A stretch of 64,000 nucleotides of DNA from Bacteriovoracaceae bacterium UBA3083. GTDB taxonomy: Bacteria; Bdellovibrionota; Bacteriovoracia; Bacteriovoracales; Bacteriovoracaceae. This document shows, piece by piece, positions 16,363-26,181 of this stretch. The position numbers and the translations under genes are program-made. Each line of letters opens with the position of its first letter. Within the stretch, counting starts at the first letter, position 1. The stretch covers positions 847,160 to 911,159 of the forward strand of contig DFBJ01000013.1 of assembly GCA_002366565.1 (NCBI GenBank), read 5' to 3'. The notes beneath the pieces were generated by a model. That model saw only the letters and a list, made by a program, of their open reading frames with translations. It made no database searches and was not told the origin of the DNA.

Positions 16363-17658
16363 TTAGTATCTATAGTGATTTGGCTTATAAGGACCTTCAA
16401 CTGGTACTGATAAGTAATCTGCTTGCTCTTTAGTAAGAGAATCAAGTCTTACACCAATTCTTTCAAGGTGAAGTCTTGCAACTTTTTCATCAAGGTGCTT
16501 AGGAAGCATGTAAACTTTGTTTTCATACTTATCTGAATTGTCCCAAAGTTCCATTTGCGCCATAACTTGGTTAGTAAACGAGTTAGACATAACAAATGAA
16601 GGGTGCCCAGTTGCACAACCAAGGTTTACAAGACGACCTTCAGCAAGAAGGATAAGTCTTCTTCCATCTTTAGCGATGTACTGATCAACCTGTGGCTTAA
16701 TATTTACTTTGTCGTAGTTGTTGTTTAAGTGAGCTACGTCAATTTCATTATCGAAGTGACCGATGTTAGAGATAATTGCATTATCTTTCATCATATCCAT
16801 GTGCTCACCGTTGATAACATCGTAACAACCAGTTGTTGTAACGAAGATATCACCAAGCTTAGCAGCATCATTCATTGGCATTACTTCAAAACCTTCCATT
16901 GCTGCTTGAAGAGCACAGATAGGATCAACTTCAGTAACGATAACACGTCCACCAAGTCCTTTAAGAGACTGAGCTGAACCTTTACCAACGTCACCGTAAC
17001 CAGCAACAACACAACACTTACCTGCAATCATAACATCTGTTGCTCTCTTGATACCGTCAACAAGTGATTCTCTACATCCGTAAAGGTTATCAAACTTAGA
17101 TTTAGTAACAGAGTCATTGATATTGATTGCTGGCATTTTAAGAGTACCTTTTTCAACTCTTTCATATAGTCTATGAACACCAGTAGTAGTTTCTTCAGAA
17201 AGACCTTTAATTCCTTCGATTAGCTCAGGAAACTTGTCGTGAACCATATTTGTAAGGTCACCACCATCATCAAGAATCATATTTAGTGGAGAACCATCTG
17301 CCCACTTAAGAGTTTTCTCAATACACCAGTCAAATTCTTCGTCAGTTAGACCTTTCCATGCAAATACAGGAATTCCTGCAGCGGCCATAGCAGCAGCAGC
17401 GTGATCTTGAGTAGAGAAAATATTACATGAAGACCATCTTACTTCAGCACCTAGAGCAACTAGAGTTTCCATAAGTACAGCTGTTTGAATTGTCATGTGA
17501 AGACAACCAGCAATTTTCGCACCTTTAAGTGGTTGAGCTGCTCCAAATTCTTTTCTAAGTGCCATAAGACCTGGCATTTCAGATTCAGCAATATTAATTT
17601 CCTTACGTCCCCAGTCCGCAAGCGTGATATCTTTTACTTTGTAGTCAGTAAATTCCAT
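16363..17658 (-). CDS. ahcY: Adenosylhomocysteinase
   Basis: 431 residues. Cleaves S-adenosylhomocysteine to adenosine and homocysteine, keeping cellular methylation running. Seen: substrate-domain motifs LHMTIQTAVLMETL and SSCNIFSTQDHAAAA, the NAD-binding GYGDVGKGSAQSLKGLG (about residue 222), TEVDPICALQAAMEGF, NIGHFDNEID, and the hallmark C-terminus GPYKPNHYRY that reaches the partner active site in the tetramer. Length fits the short bacterial/eukaryal form. SD GGAGG sits upstream of the ATG. I looked for a SAH riboswitch in the 154-bp leader and could not find its consensus. Confidence 0.96.
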   Translation of the reverse strand: MEFTDYKVKDITLADWGRKEINIAESEMPGLMALRKEFGAAQPLKGAKIAGCLHMTIQTAVLMETLVALGAEVRWSSCNIFSTQDHAAAAMAAAGIPVFAWKGLTDEEFDWCIEKTLKWADGSPLNMILDDGGDLTNMVHDKFPELIEGIKGLSEETTTGVHRLYERVEKGTLKMPAININDSVTKSKFDNLYGCRESLVDGIKRATDVMIAGKCCVVAGYGDVGKGSAQSLKGLGGRVIVTEVDPICALQAAMEGFEVMPMNDAAKLGDIFVTTTGCYDVINGEHMDMMKDNAIISNIGHFDNEIDVAHLNNNYDKVNIKPQVDQYIAKDGRRLILLAEGRLVNLGCATGHPSFVMSNSFTNQVMAQMELWDNSDKYENKVYMLPKHLDEKVARLHLERIGVRLDSLTKEQADYLSVPVEGPYKPNHYRY

Positions 17659-17812
17659 TTAATCCTCCAAGATTTATTGTAAAAATCACCAGTAATATAA
17701 CACCTTGAAGACCCTAGGGGCAAGAAACCTTTACCGAAGACGTTGACCTAAGGTCCTAAAAAAGCTAAAAATCAGGATATTTATTAAGGACACAACGCAA
17801 CAAGGATTCTTT

Positions 17813-18751
17813 GTGGGTGATTACACAAAGCTGAGCATAGATGAAGCTCAGAATATTATCGATTTATACGACTTAGGAGCAATTACGTCCTTAAGTTCTC
17901 TTTCTCTTGGAATCTCAAACTCCAATTATAAAGTTGAGATTGAAAACTCTAATTATCTACTGAAAGTTTCAAATGATAAGGGTTTTGAGCACCTAAAGGA
18001 AGAGCAAGATATCCTTACACGTTTAAGTGAATCAGGGTTTCGTTTTTCACTACGACCGTTTTCAACAAAAACTGGTGACAATGTCTATACTTACAACGAC
18101 TTCTTTGGAGTGATATTTCCATTTATTGAAGGAATTGCTCCTGGTCCATGTGATCAGACTTGTTACGAAATAGGTAAAGGGCTAGCGTCGCTACATAGCC
18201 TAGAGTGTGAGACTGAAAATGTTAGGTCACATGATAGCGTAGGATTTGGTCCAGTAGAGATCATAGAGTATACAGAAAATGAAAAGTGCCCAGTAGACTT
18301 CAAAGAAATGGTTGAATACTTTTTTCCTGATAAGCTAGCAAGCTTCATAGAAGTTCCACTTGAAAAGGGGATTATTCACGGCGACCTCTACTATGATAAT
18401 ACTCTTTTTGATGAAAACCATTTAGCAGTAATCCTAGACTTTGAGCAAGCTGGGATTGGTGAGTATTTATTTGATTTAGGAATATCTCTTTCTGGTACAT
18501 GTTTAGAAAAAGGAAGAATAAATTCCTCATTAATAGATTCATATCTAAATGGATATGAAGAAGTAAGACCTCTTTCAATATTTGAAAGAGAAAATTTAGA
18601 TAAGGCAATAGTGATAGGATTTCTCTCCATCGCACTTTGGAGAATTAAACGCTTCAAAGAAGGAAGTTTAAATCCACTAATGGCCAACAGTTATCAAGAG
18701 CTTTTAAGTAAAGCTAAAATATTTTGGGATGATAGGACGAATAATGAATAA
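17813..18751 (+). CDS. Homoserine-kinase-like (ThrB type II / APH-fold) small-molecule kinase
   Basis: 312 residues of aminoglycoside-phosphotransferase fold. The catalytic loop HGDLYYDNTLFD and the metal-binding VILDFEQAG are textbook. N-terminal features (a SNSNYKV nucleotide loop and LLKVSNDKG) and the length fit the ChoK/homoserine kinase II branch, which phosphorylates homoserine for threonine synthesis. No thrC/thrA is nearby, so the substrate could also be another amino alcohol. Starts at GTG 17813 with AAGGA 6 nt upstream. Overlaps the next gene by 8 nt, indicating cotranslation. Confidence 0.65.
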   Translation: MGDYTKLSIDEAQNIIDLYDLGAITSLSSLSLGISNSNYKVEIENSNYLLKVSNDKGFEHLKEEQDILTRLSESGFRFSLRPFSTKTGDNVYTYNDFFGVIFPFIEGIAPGPCDQTCYEIGKGLASLHSLECETENVRSHDSVGFGPVEIIEYTENEKCPVDFKEMVEYFFPDKLASFIEVPLEKGIIHGDLYYDNTLFDENHLAVILDFEQAGIGEYLFDLGISLSGTCLEKGRINSSLIDSYLNGYEEVRPLSIFERENLDKAIVIGFLSIALWRIKRFKEGSLNPLMANSYQELLSKAKIFWDDRTNNE

Positions 18752-19985
18752 AGAAAGTATTAACGATACAGAAAAACTAAACTGGTACTTTGCCTCTTGC
18801 CCTTCGGGTATCGAAGAAATGCTTCTTGAAGAAGTTAAGAAGTATGACGGGGAAAATTTCCAACAATTTACTGGTGGGATAAGGTTTAAGGCCAAGCAGT
18901 GGAATGTTATCGAGCTTATTGTTAACTCAAAACTAGCAAGTAGAGTTTACTTAGAAGTTCATCAATATAAGTTTTATAAAGATAATGATCACTTCGCACT
19001 AGCAAAAGATAAGTGGTGGCATCACCTCTTCTCAGTGAATCAAACATTCAAAATATCAACACTTTTTGATAAAGACGCCAATAGATTTTTTAAGAACTCA
19101 ATGGTTATGTCATTAAGACTTAAAGATGCAATTGCTGATAGCTTTAGAGAAAATGTTGGCTCAAGACCAAGTATCTCAAAGGACTCACCTGATATTTCAC
19201 TTCTTCAAAGAATAGAAGCGATTGATGGTCAAAAGGGTTGGTTCAATAGAATCTATCTTGATCTTTGTGGTGATCCACTTAGCCATAGAGGTTACAGACC
19301 TCATGGACACGAAGCACCTCTTAGAGAGAACTTAGCTTCAGCTATTATTCAATCAACTGATTGGAATAGAGATGAGGATATCTTTATCGATCCAATGTGT
19401 GGATCTGGAACGATTATTATAGAAGCTCTTTACCACGCAGCAAATCTTCCAGGGGCTTGGTTAAAACTCCATGCCCTTGCAAAGAAAAGTCAGGTCTTCT
19501 CATTCCAAGATCACCTTTGGTACAAAAGAGAAGATCATCAAGAAAGACTTGAAGAATATGCAATGGATCTTCTTAAAAAAGGTGAAGATAGTGTAAATGC
19601 ACTTCCAAGCGGACAATTTTTTGGAAGTGATCTTTCTTCAAAAGCACTAAGAATTTTTGAAAAGTCATTAAAGCTTGCAAACTTTCCAGCAGACTTAGTT
19701 GAAATGGAAGTTGCTGATGCTCTTGTAGTTAAGCCATACGAAGAAGCACCAGGGATTGTTGTAACAAACCCTCCATATGGTGAGCGTCTTGGACAAGAAG
19801 AAGATCTTCCAAAGTTTTATCATGAATTAGGAGAGAATTTTAAGGCCAACTATAAAGGCTTTAGATGCTATATTCTTACAAGTGATCAAGAGTACCGTAA
19901 AGCTATCTCACTTCAGACATCGATGAGAAAACCATTCTTCAATGGTGGAATCGAATGTCGTCTTTTAAAGTACGACATTCGTTAA
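18744..19985 (+). CDS. THUMP-domain class I RNA methyltransferase (RlmL-like guanine-N2)
   Basis: 413 residues. N-terminal THUMP RNA-binding domain (about 1-170, with YFASCPSGIEEMLLEEV) is followed by a Rossmann-fold methyltransferase with IDPMCGSGTIIIEAL for SAM binding and the catalytic VTNPPYGERLG for base methylation. This matches the N-terminal enzyme of RlmL (23S rRNA m2G2445) or RlmK/L-type proteins. The ATG at 18744 with GGA upstream is preferred; it overlaps the kinase gene's stop region. Convergent with the next gene, only 3 bp between stops. Confidence 0.9.
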   Translation: MNKESINDTEKLNWYFASCPSGIEEMLLEEVKKYDGENFQQFTGGIRFKAKQWNVIELIVNSKLASRVYLEVHQYKFYKDNDHFALAKDKWWHHLFSVNQTFKISTLFDKDANRFFKNSMVMSLRLKDAIADSFRENVGSRPSISKDSPDISLLQRIEAIDGQKGWFNRIYLDLCGDPLSHRGYRPHGHEAPLRENLASAIIQSTDWNRDEDIFIDPMCGSGTIIIEALYHAANLPGAWLKLHALAKKSQVFSFQDHLWYKREDHQERLEEYAMDLLKKGEDSVNALPSGQFFGSDLSSKALRIFEKSLKLANFPADLVEMEVADALVVKPYEEAPGIVVTNPPYGERLGQEEDLPKFYHELGENFKANYKGFRCYILTSDQEYRKAISLQTSMRKPFFNGGIECRLLKYDIR

Positions 19986-19988
19986 TAT

Positions 19989-20816
19989 TTATTCTAATCC
20001 AAATCTATCGACTAACTTCATCGCAAGGTTTGGATTAGAAAACTTCATTAGAGCACTAGAGTTCACAACTTTACTGGTGTGTTTATCCGACTTAGAGAAA
20101 AAGTAAGGTGAGATATCAATATCTTTTAAGAATATTGTATGTCCTTTGCTTGAAAATTTTCTCTTAATAAACTCTGAATCTAAGAAGCAAACTTCTCTAA
20201 TCATAAAGTTCTTGGCCACATAAATAATCACACAAAATTCACTAAGCTCAATAAGACTTTTTCTAACCTTCACCCCTTTTGGAGATGAGTGATCACCCCA
20301 GTGAACTTTTACTTCTACTCGTTTATCATCCAAGTAAAAATCAAATCCACGCTGGGATGTAGACTTCTTTTGATGTAATCCAAAAATACATTTCCCATAC
20401 CACTCACCGAGTTGAACAGGAAGCTTCTTTCCGTTTACTAGAATCTGCTGTTGAGATAATACCTGATAACATTTGTTAACAGTCTCAACAGCGTCAAAAA
20501 TAGACTTATTATCAGGGAGCCCAAGGATAGAAATCCCTTTGCCTTGTCCGCGTTTTAGTTTTTTTGAGAATTGTTTTTCATACCATTTAGAAAAGTTTTC
20601 TAATTCAAAAAGCTCTAGAGAGTCACAAACAAAACCTTGTTTTAAAAGTGATCCAACTCCGCCAAGGCCTTCTATTTTCTTTTGAACAAATTTTAATGGT
20701 GCAAAGCTTGATGAATCCTCTCCTCTTAGAAAGAATTCACCTTTATCGTAATCGGTACTTCCATGAGTCTTCTCATTGAATTCCGCTATAATTTTTAATA
20801 TTTCAGAAGAGTCCAT
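19989..20816 (-). CDS. Putative PD-(D/E)XK nuclease-like protein
   Basis: 275 residues, no signal peptide. In the middle (about 150-180), WYGKCIFGL is followed by GFDFYLDDKRVEVKVHWGD. The Asp of GFDF and the VEVKV (ExK) pair on adjacent strands look like the catalytic core of PD-(D/E)XK endonucleases, as in restriction enzymes and repair nucleases. The N-terminal 100 residues may be a DNA-binding region. No methyltransferase partner is adjacent apart from the unrelated THUMP RNA methylase on the other strand, so if active it is a solitary nuclease. Fold assignment is by eye and uncertain. Confidence 0.5.
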   Translation of the reverse strand: MDSSEILKIIAEFNEKTHGSTDYDKGEFFLRGEDSSSFAPLKFVQKKIEGLGGVGSLLKQGFVCDSLELFELENFSKWYEKQFSKKLKRGQGKGISILGLPDNKSIFDAVETVNKCYQVLSQQQILVNGKKLPVQLGEWYGKCIFGLHQKKSTSQRGFDFYLDDKRVEVKVHWGDHSSPKGVKVRKSLIELSEFCVIIYVAKNFMIREVCFLDSEFIKRKFSSKGHTIFLKDIDISPYFFSKSDKHTSKVVNSSALMKFSNPNLAMKLVDRFGLE

Positions 20817-20861
20817 ACTGTCCTAATTCATAAATTCAATAACATAGTAACACTAATTAGA

Positions 20862-22580
20862 TTAAAGCTCTAGCTCCATCAAATTGTTTTCAAAATTAAG
20901 AACACTATTTCCAATACCAATATTTTTTACCAGCTGATACTGACAGAAGACCTTGTAGTCGACTATTTTAGACTGGTAATATTTCTTCTCTTCCTCTGAT
21001 ACTTCTCCAGCTAATTTCTTCTTAGCAATACAAGCATGTTCAAGTAAAAGCCATGCAACAACAAGGTTTCCACAATAATCAAGAAAGTCTGTTGCATGAG
21101 AAAGAATGCCGTTATGATTTTTCTTTGCCGCCATCTCACTAAACTTTGCAAGAATCTTTTCAGACATCTCCATCGATTTACCAATCATTGAATTCTCATG
21201 ATCGAACTCTTTTGCTTCTTCTGTATTCATAATAGCTTGGATTTTTTTTCCTACTTCAAAGAATGTGTGTGCTTTATCTTTTAAGATTTTCCTTGTAACA
21301 AAATCTATTGCCTGTATTCCATTTGTTCCCTCATAGATACTCGCAATCTTTGTATCTCTGATAAACTGCTCGATTCCATATTCTGTACAAAACCCGTATC
21401 CACCGTGAACCTGAACAGCATCAACCGAAACATTAAACCCTTGATCAGAACAGTAGGCCTTACAAATAGGAGTAAGAAGAGCTATTTCCTTTGCTGCAAT
21501 CTCATCACCCTTTGCTTCTTTATCAAATAGGTTCCCAGTATAAAGAGTTAAAGCTCTCATACCTCTAGATAGTGCTCTCATTCTAAGCATTAGTCTTCTA
21601 ACATCTGGAAGGTTACAAATCTCAATTCCAAACTGAGTTCTCTCTTTTGCGTATTGCTCTGTCAGCATATATGCAAGGTTTGCCTGGGCCTCACCTTGAA
21701 GTCCACATAGAAGTCTAGCTTCGTTCATCATAATGAACATGTTTGCCATACCTTCAAACTCATTTCCAATTAACTCACCTACGCACTCACCATTCTCACC
21801 AAAAGTTAATTCACAAGTAGCAGAACCATGAATCCCCATCTTCTCTTCAATTTTTGTACATACAACATTATTAGATTCACCAGTATCAGTATTGAATCTA
21901 GGTACAATAAATAAAGAAAGCCCTTTCGTTCCTTCAGGAGCTCCAGGAGTTCTAGCGAGGACAAGATGGATATTATTCTCATAAAGATCACTCTCACCTG
22001 AAGAGATAAAAATCTTCACACCATTGATTGCATATTTTCCACCATCTAGTGGTTTAGCAGTTGTATTAGATGCACCAACATCTGAACCTGCACCAGGCTC
22101 AGTTAAGCACATTGTTCCACCCCATTCACCAGTCATCATTTTTGTTACATAGAAATCTTTCTGCGCCTGTGTTCCAACTTGATGAATAACATTCATCGCA
22201 CCACGAGTTAGTCCGTAGTACATTGAGAATGAAACATTTGCTCCAATTGCGATTGAATTACATGTAATAGATATGGCATGAGGAGCTGGCATTCCACCAA
22301 TATTCTCAGGATAACCAAGAGCATACCAACCATTTTCGTAGAATTGCTTATGAGGAGCATGAAAACAAGCAGGCACTTTAACATGCCCATCAACCATCTT
22401 CACACCTTCTTCATCACCTATCATTCTTGTTGGATAGATTTCATTTTCTGTAAATTTATTGAATTGTTCAACGATATCTTTGAGTTCATCATCACCATAA
22501 TCAGGTGCATGTTCACCAACATTATTAACATCAAATAAATTGAAATAAATGTCCTGTAGATCTGTTTTGAAAACTGCCAT
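20862..22580 (-). CDS. Acyl-CoA dehydrogenase, large (with C-terminal extension)
   Basis: 572-residue FAD flavoenzyme introducing the 2,3 double bond into acyl-CoA for beta-oxidation. N-terminal extension ~60 residues, then the ACAD domains: GTMCLTEPGAGSDVGA (flavin/substrate loop), a middle beta domain with GVKIFISSGES, RTQFG in the C-terminal helical domain, and IYEGTNGIQAIDFVTRKI with the catalytic Glu. The ~120-residue C-terminal extension matches the long FadE/DmdC-type ACAD subfamily. Monocistronic-looking, with a strong ribosome site (AAGGACTTT). Confidence 0.93.
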   Translation of the reverse strand: MAVFKTDLQDIYFNLFDVNNVGEHAPDYGDDELKDIVEQFNKFTENEIYPTRMIGDEEGVKMVDGHVKVPACFHAPHKQFYENGWYALGYPENIGGMPAPHAISITCNSIAIGANVSFSMYYGLTRGAMNVIHQVGTQAQKDFYVTKMMTGEWGGTMCLTEPGAGSDVGASNTTAKPLDGGKYAINGVKIFISSGESDLYENNIHLVLARTPGAPEGTKGLSLFIVPRFNTDTGESNNVVCTKIEEKMGIHGSATCELTFGENGECVGELIGNEFEGMANMFIMMNEARLLCGLQGEAQANLAYMLTEQYAKERTQFGIEICNLPDVRRLMLRMRALSRGMRALTLYTGNLFDKEAKGDEIAAKEIALLTPICKAYCSDQGFNVSVDAVQVHGGYGFCTEYGIEQFIRDTKIASIYEGTNGIQAIDFVTRKILKDKAHTFFEVGKKIQAIMNTEEAKEFDHENSMIGKSMEMSEKILAKFSEMAAKKNHNGILSHATDFLDYCGNLVVAWLLLEHACIAKKKLAGEVSEEEKKYYQSKIVDYKVFCQYQLVKNIGIGNSVLNFENNLMELEL

Positions 22581-22654
22581 AATAAAGTCCTTTTTAAATA
22601 ATAATCTAGACTATTATAAGGCCTTTTTAATTTTTGGGGCAGTGGGAATTAAAT

Positions 22655-22681
22655 AAAAAAAGGAGAGCAAATTGCTCTCCT
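22655..22681 (-). terminator. Rho-independent terminator of the lipoprotein gene
   Basis: 8-bp stem AGGAGAGC (22661-22668) / GCTCTCCT (22674-22681) with a 5-nt loop, followed on the minus strand by a run of T (A run at 22655-22660). It lies 10 nt past the stop of the minus-strand lipoprotein gene. Confidence 0.85.
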
Positions 22682-22690
22682 TAAATATTT

Positions 22691-23398
22691 TTATTTATAT
22701 ACTCTTACTGGGTTTTTAATTAATGCTTGTGTTAAATCAATATCATACCAGTAGTTACCGTACTTAAATCTGAAGTATTTAGAGTAAGTATTACTAGTGC
22801 TGTTATTACAAAAGCTATTGTATGCGTAACAGCTAATATCGATTCCTGAAGTTGTTGAACTTGAAGTCGATACTGAAACAAATGAATATCCGTTATACTT
22901 CTGAGCACTTGAGGCATTACTAATGATATTTAGTAATCCATCTCTAAGTCCTGTCATAGTTGTCCCAAATAGAGAGTCACTATCAGGAGAATCATATGTA
23001 ACTCCATTTGAAGTAAAATCTCTATGAATCGTTTGCCCATCAGAATCTAAAAATCTCCAATAGTATCTATCAGCTTCAGATTGAGATCGTTTAAGTTGAT
23101 CTTCCATACAATCTTCATATCCCCAGCAAAAGTCAAAATTGAAATTACTGCTAGAACTAACATTGCGTGGAAATGCATATAGTCCTACTTCACTCTCTGT
23201 TTCAAACATATAATTTGAGACTTCAGTATAAAACTCAGAGACTGTACTAGCACCGTTTCCTGTACCATATGTCACTGATGATATTGCAGTTGTTGCAACT
23301 GAGCCCGAGTCTGCAGTATTTTTATCACTACCACATGAAGTAACACCAAAGGCTATCATTGCGGCAACGAGTAAATGGAATCCTGTTTTAAATTTCAT
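22691..23398 (-). CDS. Putative lipoprotein, unknown function
   Basis: 235 residues. The N-terminus MKFKTGFHLLVAAMIAFGVTSC is a lipoprotein signal with lipobox VTSC and Cys22. The mature part is rich in Ser, Tyr, Asp and Asn, with a paired-Cys segment (CWGYEDC, CYAYNSFC) and several aromatic strands (FRFKYGNYWYDIDL) suggesting a beta fold. No family recognised. It is monocistronic, with its own terminator and a 251-bp divergent region to gpmI. Confidence 0.65.
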   Translation of the reverse strand: MKFKTGFHLLVAAMIAFGVTSCGSDKNTADSGSVATTAISSVTYGTGNGASTVSEFYTEVSNYMFETESEVGLYAFPRNVSSSSNFNFDFCWGYEDCMEDQLKRSQSEADRYYWRFLDSDGQTIHRDFTSNGVTYDSPDSDSLFGTTMTGLRDGLLNIISNASSAQKYNGYSFVSVSTSSSTTSGIDISCYAYNSFCNNSTSNTYSKYFRFKYGNYWYDIDLTQALIKNPVRVYK

Positions 23399-23649
23399 AA
23401 CTCTCTCTCCTACAAAAGTGTTAAATTCTTATTCGAATTAAATTTGTTCACTATTTATAAAGCAATTAGAGTGCCAACTTTTCCAACTATGAAACAGCTA
23501 CTTAGAGAGGCTCGAATGTGAAGAATATAACCATTGTCTAATCTTTAGACACTTTTTCCACTAAATATTGAACTTTTTAGTCACCTTTTTAGGCCTTACC
23601 ATTGGAGAGAGTTGAGGTAAAATTGTTAAAAATGCAAATGGAGAATAAA

Positions 23650-25185
23650 TTGAAATCAATTAAAAATATAAGTGATCGTGCTCTACTCGTTATCTTAGAT
23701 GGTTATGGAATAACTAATTCAGATAATAAGAACGCTGTCCTACATGCTAATACACCAACACTAGATAGTCTCTTCAAGCACTATCCATATACAACGATAG
23801 AAGCTGGTGGAGTAAAGGTTGGTCTACCAAAAGGTGTTGCGGGAAACTCAGAAGTTGGACATATGAACCTAGGCGCCGGAAGACCTGTCAGACAAGACCT
23901 TGTTCGCATCAATGAATCTATTGAGCAGGGACACTTCTCAACACTTCCAATGCTTAAAGAGCTTAAAAACTCTGCAAGAAAAGCATCAAAGAGAATTCAC
24001 ATTATGGGACTACTCTCCGATGGTGGAGTTCACTCTCATATAGATCATATCAAAGAAACAATTAAGGCCCTCTCTTCAGAAGGAGATCTTGAAATATTCT
24101 TCCATGCATTCATGGATGGAAGAGATACCTCTCGAGATATTGGTTATACATACGTTGAAGAAATGAACAAAATCAAAGAATGCCAATTTGCCTCAATGCA
24201 AGGCCGATCAATTGGTATGGATCGTGATAGAAGATGGGAAAAAATAAAGTTGGCCTATGACACTTTCACAGGACAGGGTTCAATCACAGATACTGCCCCA
24301 ATGGATTATTTAAAGAGTGAATATGACAAGGGTATCTACGATGAGTTTGTTACTCCTGTTCTATTTGGTGAAGATAAAGCGATGAAAGATGGTGATAGCA
24401 TCTTTTTCATTAATTTTAGACCAGATAGGGCGATCCAGCTTTCTCTATGCTTCAACGATCCAGACTTTAAAGAATTTGAAAGAAGCTTTCTACCAAATTA
24501 CTTTCTATGTATGACTCCTTATATTCCAGATGAAGTGGAGCTACCTATTCTCTTTAATAAAGAAAGCTTAAGTGGCGTGATGTCAGAATATATATCATCA
24601 CTTGGATATAAGCAGTTCAAAATTGCAGAAACTGAAAAGTATGCCCACGTGACTTTCTTCTTTAATGGAGGAAGAAAAGAGCCATTTAAAAATGAAGAAC
24701 ATTTCCTTATTCCTTCACCAAAGGAAGTTTCTACATATGATCAAAAGCCAGAGATGAGTGCTTATCTTGTAACAGATAAGCTAGTCGAAGAATTAGAAGA
24801 TAAAGAGACGAAGTTCTTCTTAGTTAACTTTGCAAACTCAGACATGGTTGGTCACACAGGAAACTTTGATGCTGCAGTGAAGGCCGTAGAGGCGCTAGAT
24901 ACGTGTGTAAAAAGATTAATGGAAAAATGTGAAGAGCAAGGTGTAACTCTCCTCTTAACTGCTGACCATGGAAATAGTGACCAAATGGTCTATGCTGATG
25001 GAAGCCCACATACCTCTCACACGAACTCACTTGTCCCATTTTGTGTTTTTCACAAAGAACTAAAGGACTGTGAGTTTGAAGTTAATGGAGATGGTCATGC
25101 TTTAATGGATGTTTCCCCTACAGTTTTAAATATTTTAGATATAGAATGCCCAAGTTCATTTACCGGTAAAACAATTTTTAAGTAA
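23650..25185 (+). CDS. gpmI: 2,3-bisphosphoglycerate-independent phosphoglycerate mutase
   Basis: About 511 residues. Interconverts 3- and 2-phosphoglycerate in glycolysis with two Mn ions and a phosphoserine. Motifs: LLVILDGYG, GNSEVGHMNLGAGR with the catalytic Ser, FMDGRDT, FFINFRPDRA, KYAHVTFFFNGG, NSDMVGHTG, and TADHGNSD. The start is ambiguous: TTG 23650 (GGAG 6 nt upstream) gives the standard length, while TTG 23623 (GAGG upstream), ATG 23638 and TTG 23602 are in-frame alternatives. pfkA follows after 9 nt, forming a glycolysis pair. Confidence 0.95.
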   Translation: MKSIKNISDRALLVILDGYGITNSDNKNAVLHANTPTLDSLFKHYPYTTIEAGGVKVGLPKGVAGNSEVGHMNLGAGRPVRQDLVRINESIEQGHFSTLPMLKELKNSARKASKRIHIMGLLSDGGVHSHIDHIKETIKALSSEGDLEIFFHAFMDGRDTSRDIGYTYVEEMNKIKECQFASMQGRSIGMDRDRRWEKIKLAYDTFTGQGSITDTAPMDYLKSEYDKGIYDEFVTPVLFGEDKAMKDGDSIFFINFRPDRAIQLSLCFNDPDFKEFERSFLPNYFLCMTPYIPDEVELPILFNKESLSGVMSEYISSLGYKQFKIAETEKYAHVTFFFNGGRKEPFKNEEHFLIPSPKEVSTYDQKPEMSAYLVTDKLVEELEDKETKFFLVNFANSDMVGHTGNFDAAVKAVEALDTCVKRLMEKCEEQGVTLLLTADHGNSDQMVYADGSPHTSHTNSLVPFCVFHKELKDCEFEVNGDGHALMDVSPTVLNILDIECPSSFTGKTIFK

Positions 25186-25194
25186 GGATATGCT

Positions 25195-26172
25195 ATGACA
25201 GAAATTAAGAGAGTTGGTCTTCTTTGTAGTGGCGGTGATAGTCCTGGAATGAACTGTGCTATTCGCTCAGTTGTTAGATCAGCAATAAATGCGGGACTAG
25301 AAGTTTATGGAATCCAAAGAGGATATTCCGGACTTTTAGAGGGTAATATAAAAGAGCTTGATGTTTCAAGTGTTGGAAATATTATTCAGCATGGAGGAAC
25401 AATCCTTCAAACATCTCGTTGTCCAGAGTTTCATGAAGCAGATACGAGAAAGGAAGCTGCTCATATATTAAAGAGAAAGAAAATTGATGCACTTATTGTC
25501 ATTGGTGGAAATGGATCTTTTAATGGTGCTCATGCGCTTTCTACTGAGCACGGTGTGCCTGTAGTAGGAATCCCTGGAACAATTGACAATGACATCCTTG
25601 GAACTGACTACTCTATTGGGTTTGGAACAGCTGTTCAAACGGCCATAGATGCTGTGGATAAAATCAGAGACACTGCCTCATCTCACGAAAGAACTTTTAT
25701 CGTTGAAGTGATGGGAAGAAAGTCAGCGGCCATTGCACTACACGTTGGTGTTTGTACTGGAGCCGAAAATGTTGTCCTACCAAGCGATACACTAGATATA
25801 GAGGCCATATCAAATGATATAAAACGTGGTATTAAAAGAGGAAAGAACTCTTCAATTATCATAGTTGCAGAAGGTGAAAAAGAAGGGCTAAGCCATAGAA
25901 TTCAAGAGAGGCTTAAAAGTGATTTTGAAATAGACTCTCATGTTTGTATTCTAGGTCATATCCAAAGGGGTGGTAATCCTTCAGGTCAAGACAGATTCAT
26001 TGCTTCAGGAATGGGTTATCTTGCAATTGAAGAACTCCTAAAAGGTAATCATTCATTTGTTACTGCCTTTAGAGATGGAAGAGTCGTGCCTGCACCATTT
26101 ACAGAGTGCCTTGGAAAGAAAGCTGAATACCTTCCTCAATATATAAACCTAGTAAAAACTCTATCTATATAA
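25195..26172 (+). CDS. pfkA: 6-phosphofructokinase, with GGNGS in place of GGDGS
   Basis: 325 residues, the length of bacterial PfkA. Phosphorylates fructose 6-phosphate at the committed step of glycolysis. Seen: LLCSGGDSPGMNCAIR, GIQRGYSGLLEG, GTIDNDILGTD (catalytic Asp), EVMGRKSAA, and HIQRGGNPSGQDR. The usual IGGDGS loop, whose Asp helps bind Mg-ATP, reads IGGNGS here (DNA GGA AAT GGA at 25507). The Gly after it suggests ATP, not pyrophosphate, as donor. Regulation may differ. Cotranscribed with gpmI and ended by a strong hairpin. Confidence 0.93.
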   Translation: MTEIKRVGLLCSGGDSPGMNCAIRSVVRSAINAGLEVYGIQRGYSGLLEGNIKELDVSSVGNIIQHGGTILQTSRCPEFHEADTRKEAAHILKRKKIDALIVIGGNGSFNGAHALSTEHGVPVVGIPGTIDNDILGTDYSIGFGTAVQTAIDAVDKIRDTASSHERTFIVEVMGRKSAAIALHVGVCTGAENVVLPSDTLDIEAISNDIKRGIKRGKNSSIIIVAEGEKEGLSHRIQERLKSDFEIDSHVCILGHIQRGGNPSGQDRFIASGMGYLAIEELLKGNHSFVTAFRDGRVVPAPFTECLGKKAEYLPQYINLVKTLSI

Positions 26173-26181
26173 TCCTTTAAT

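Noticed and set aside
17659..17812. SAH riboswitch in the ahcY leader
   Set aside because: The leader has small palindromes (GACCTTAGGTC, CCCTAGGG), but I could not align it to the known SAH riboswitch consensus.
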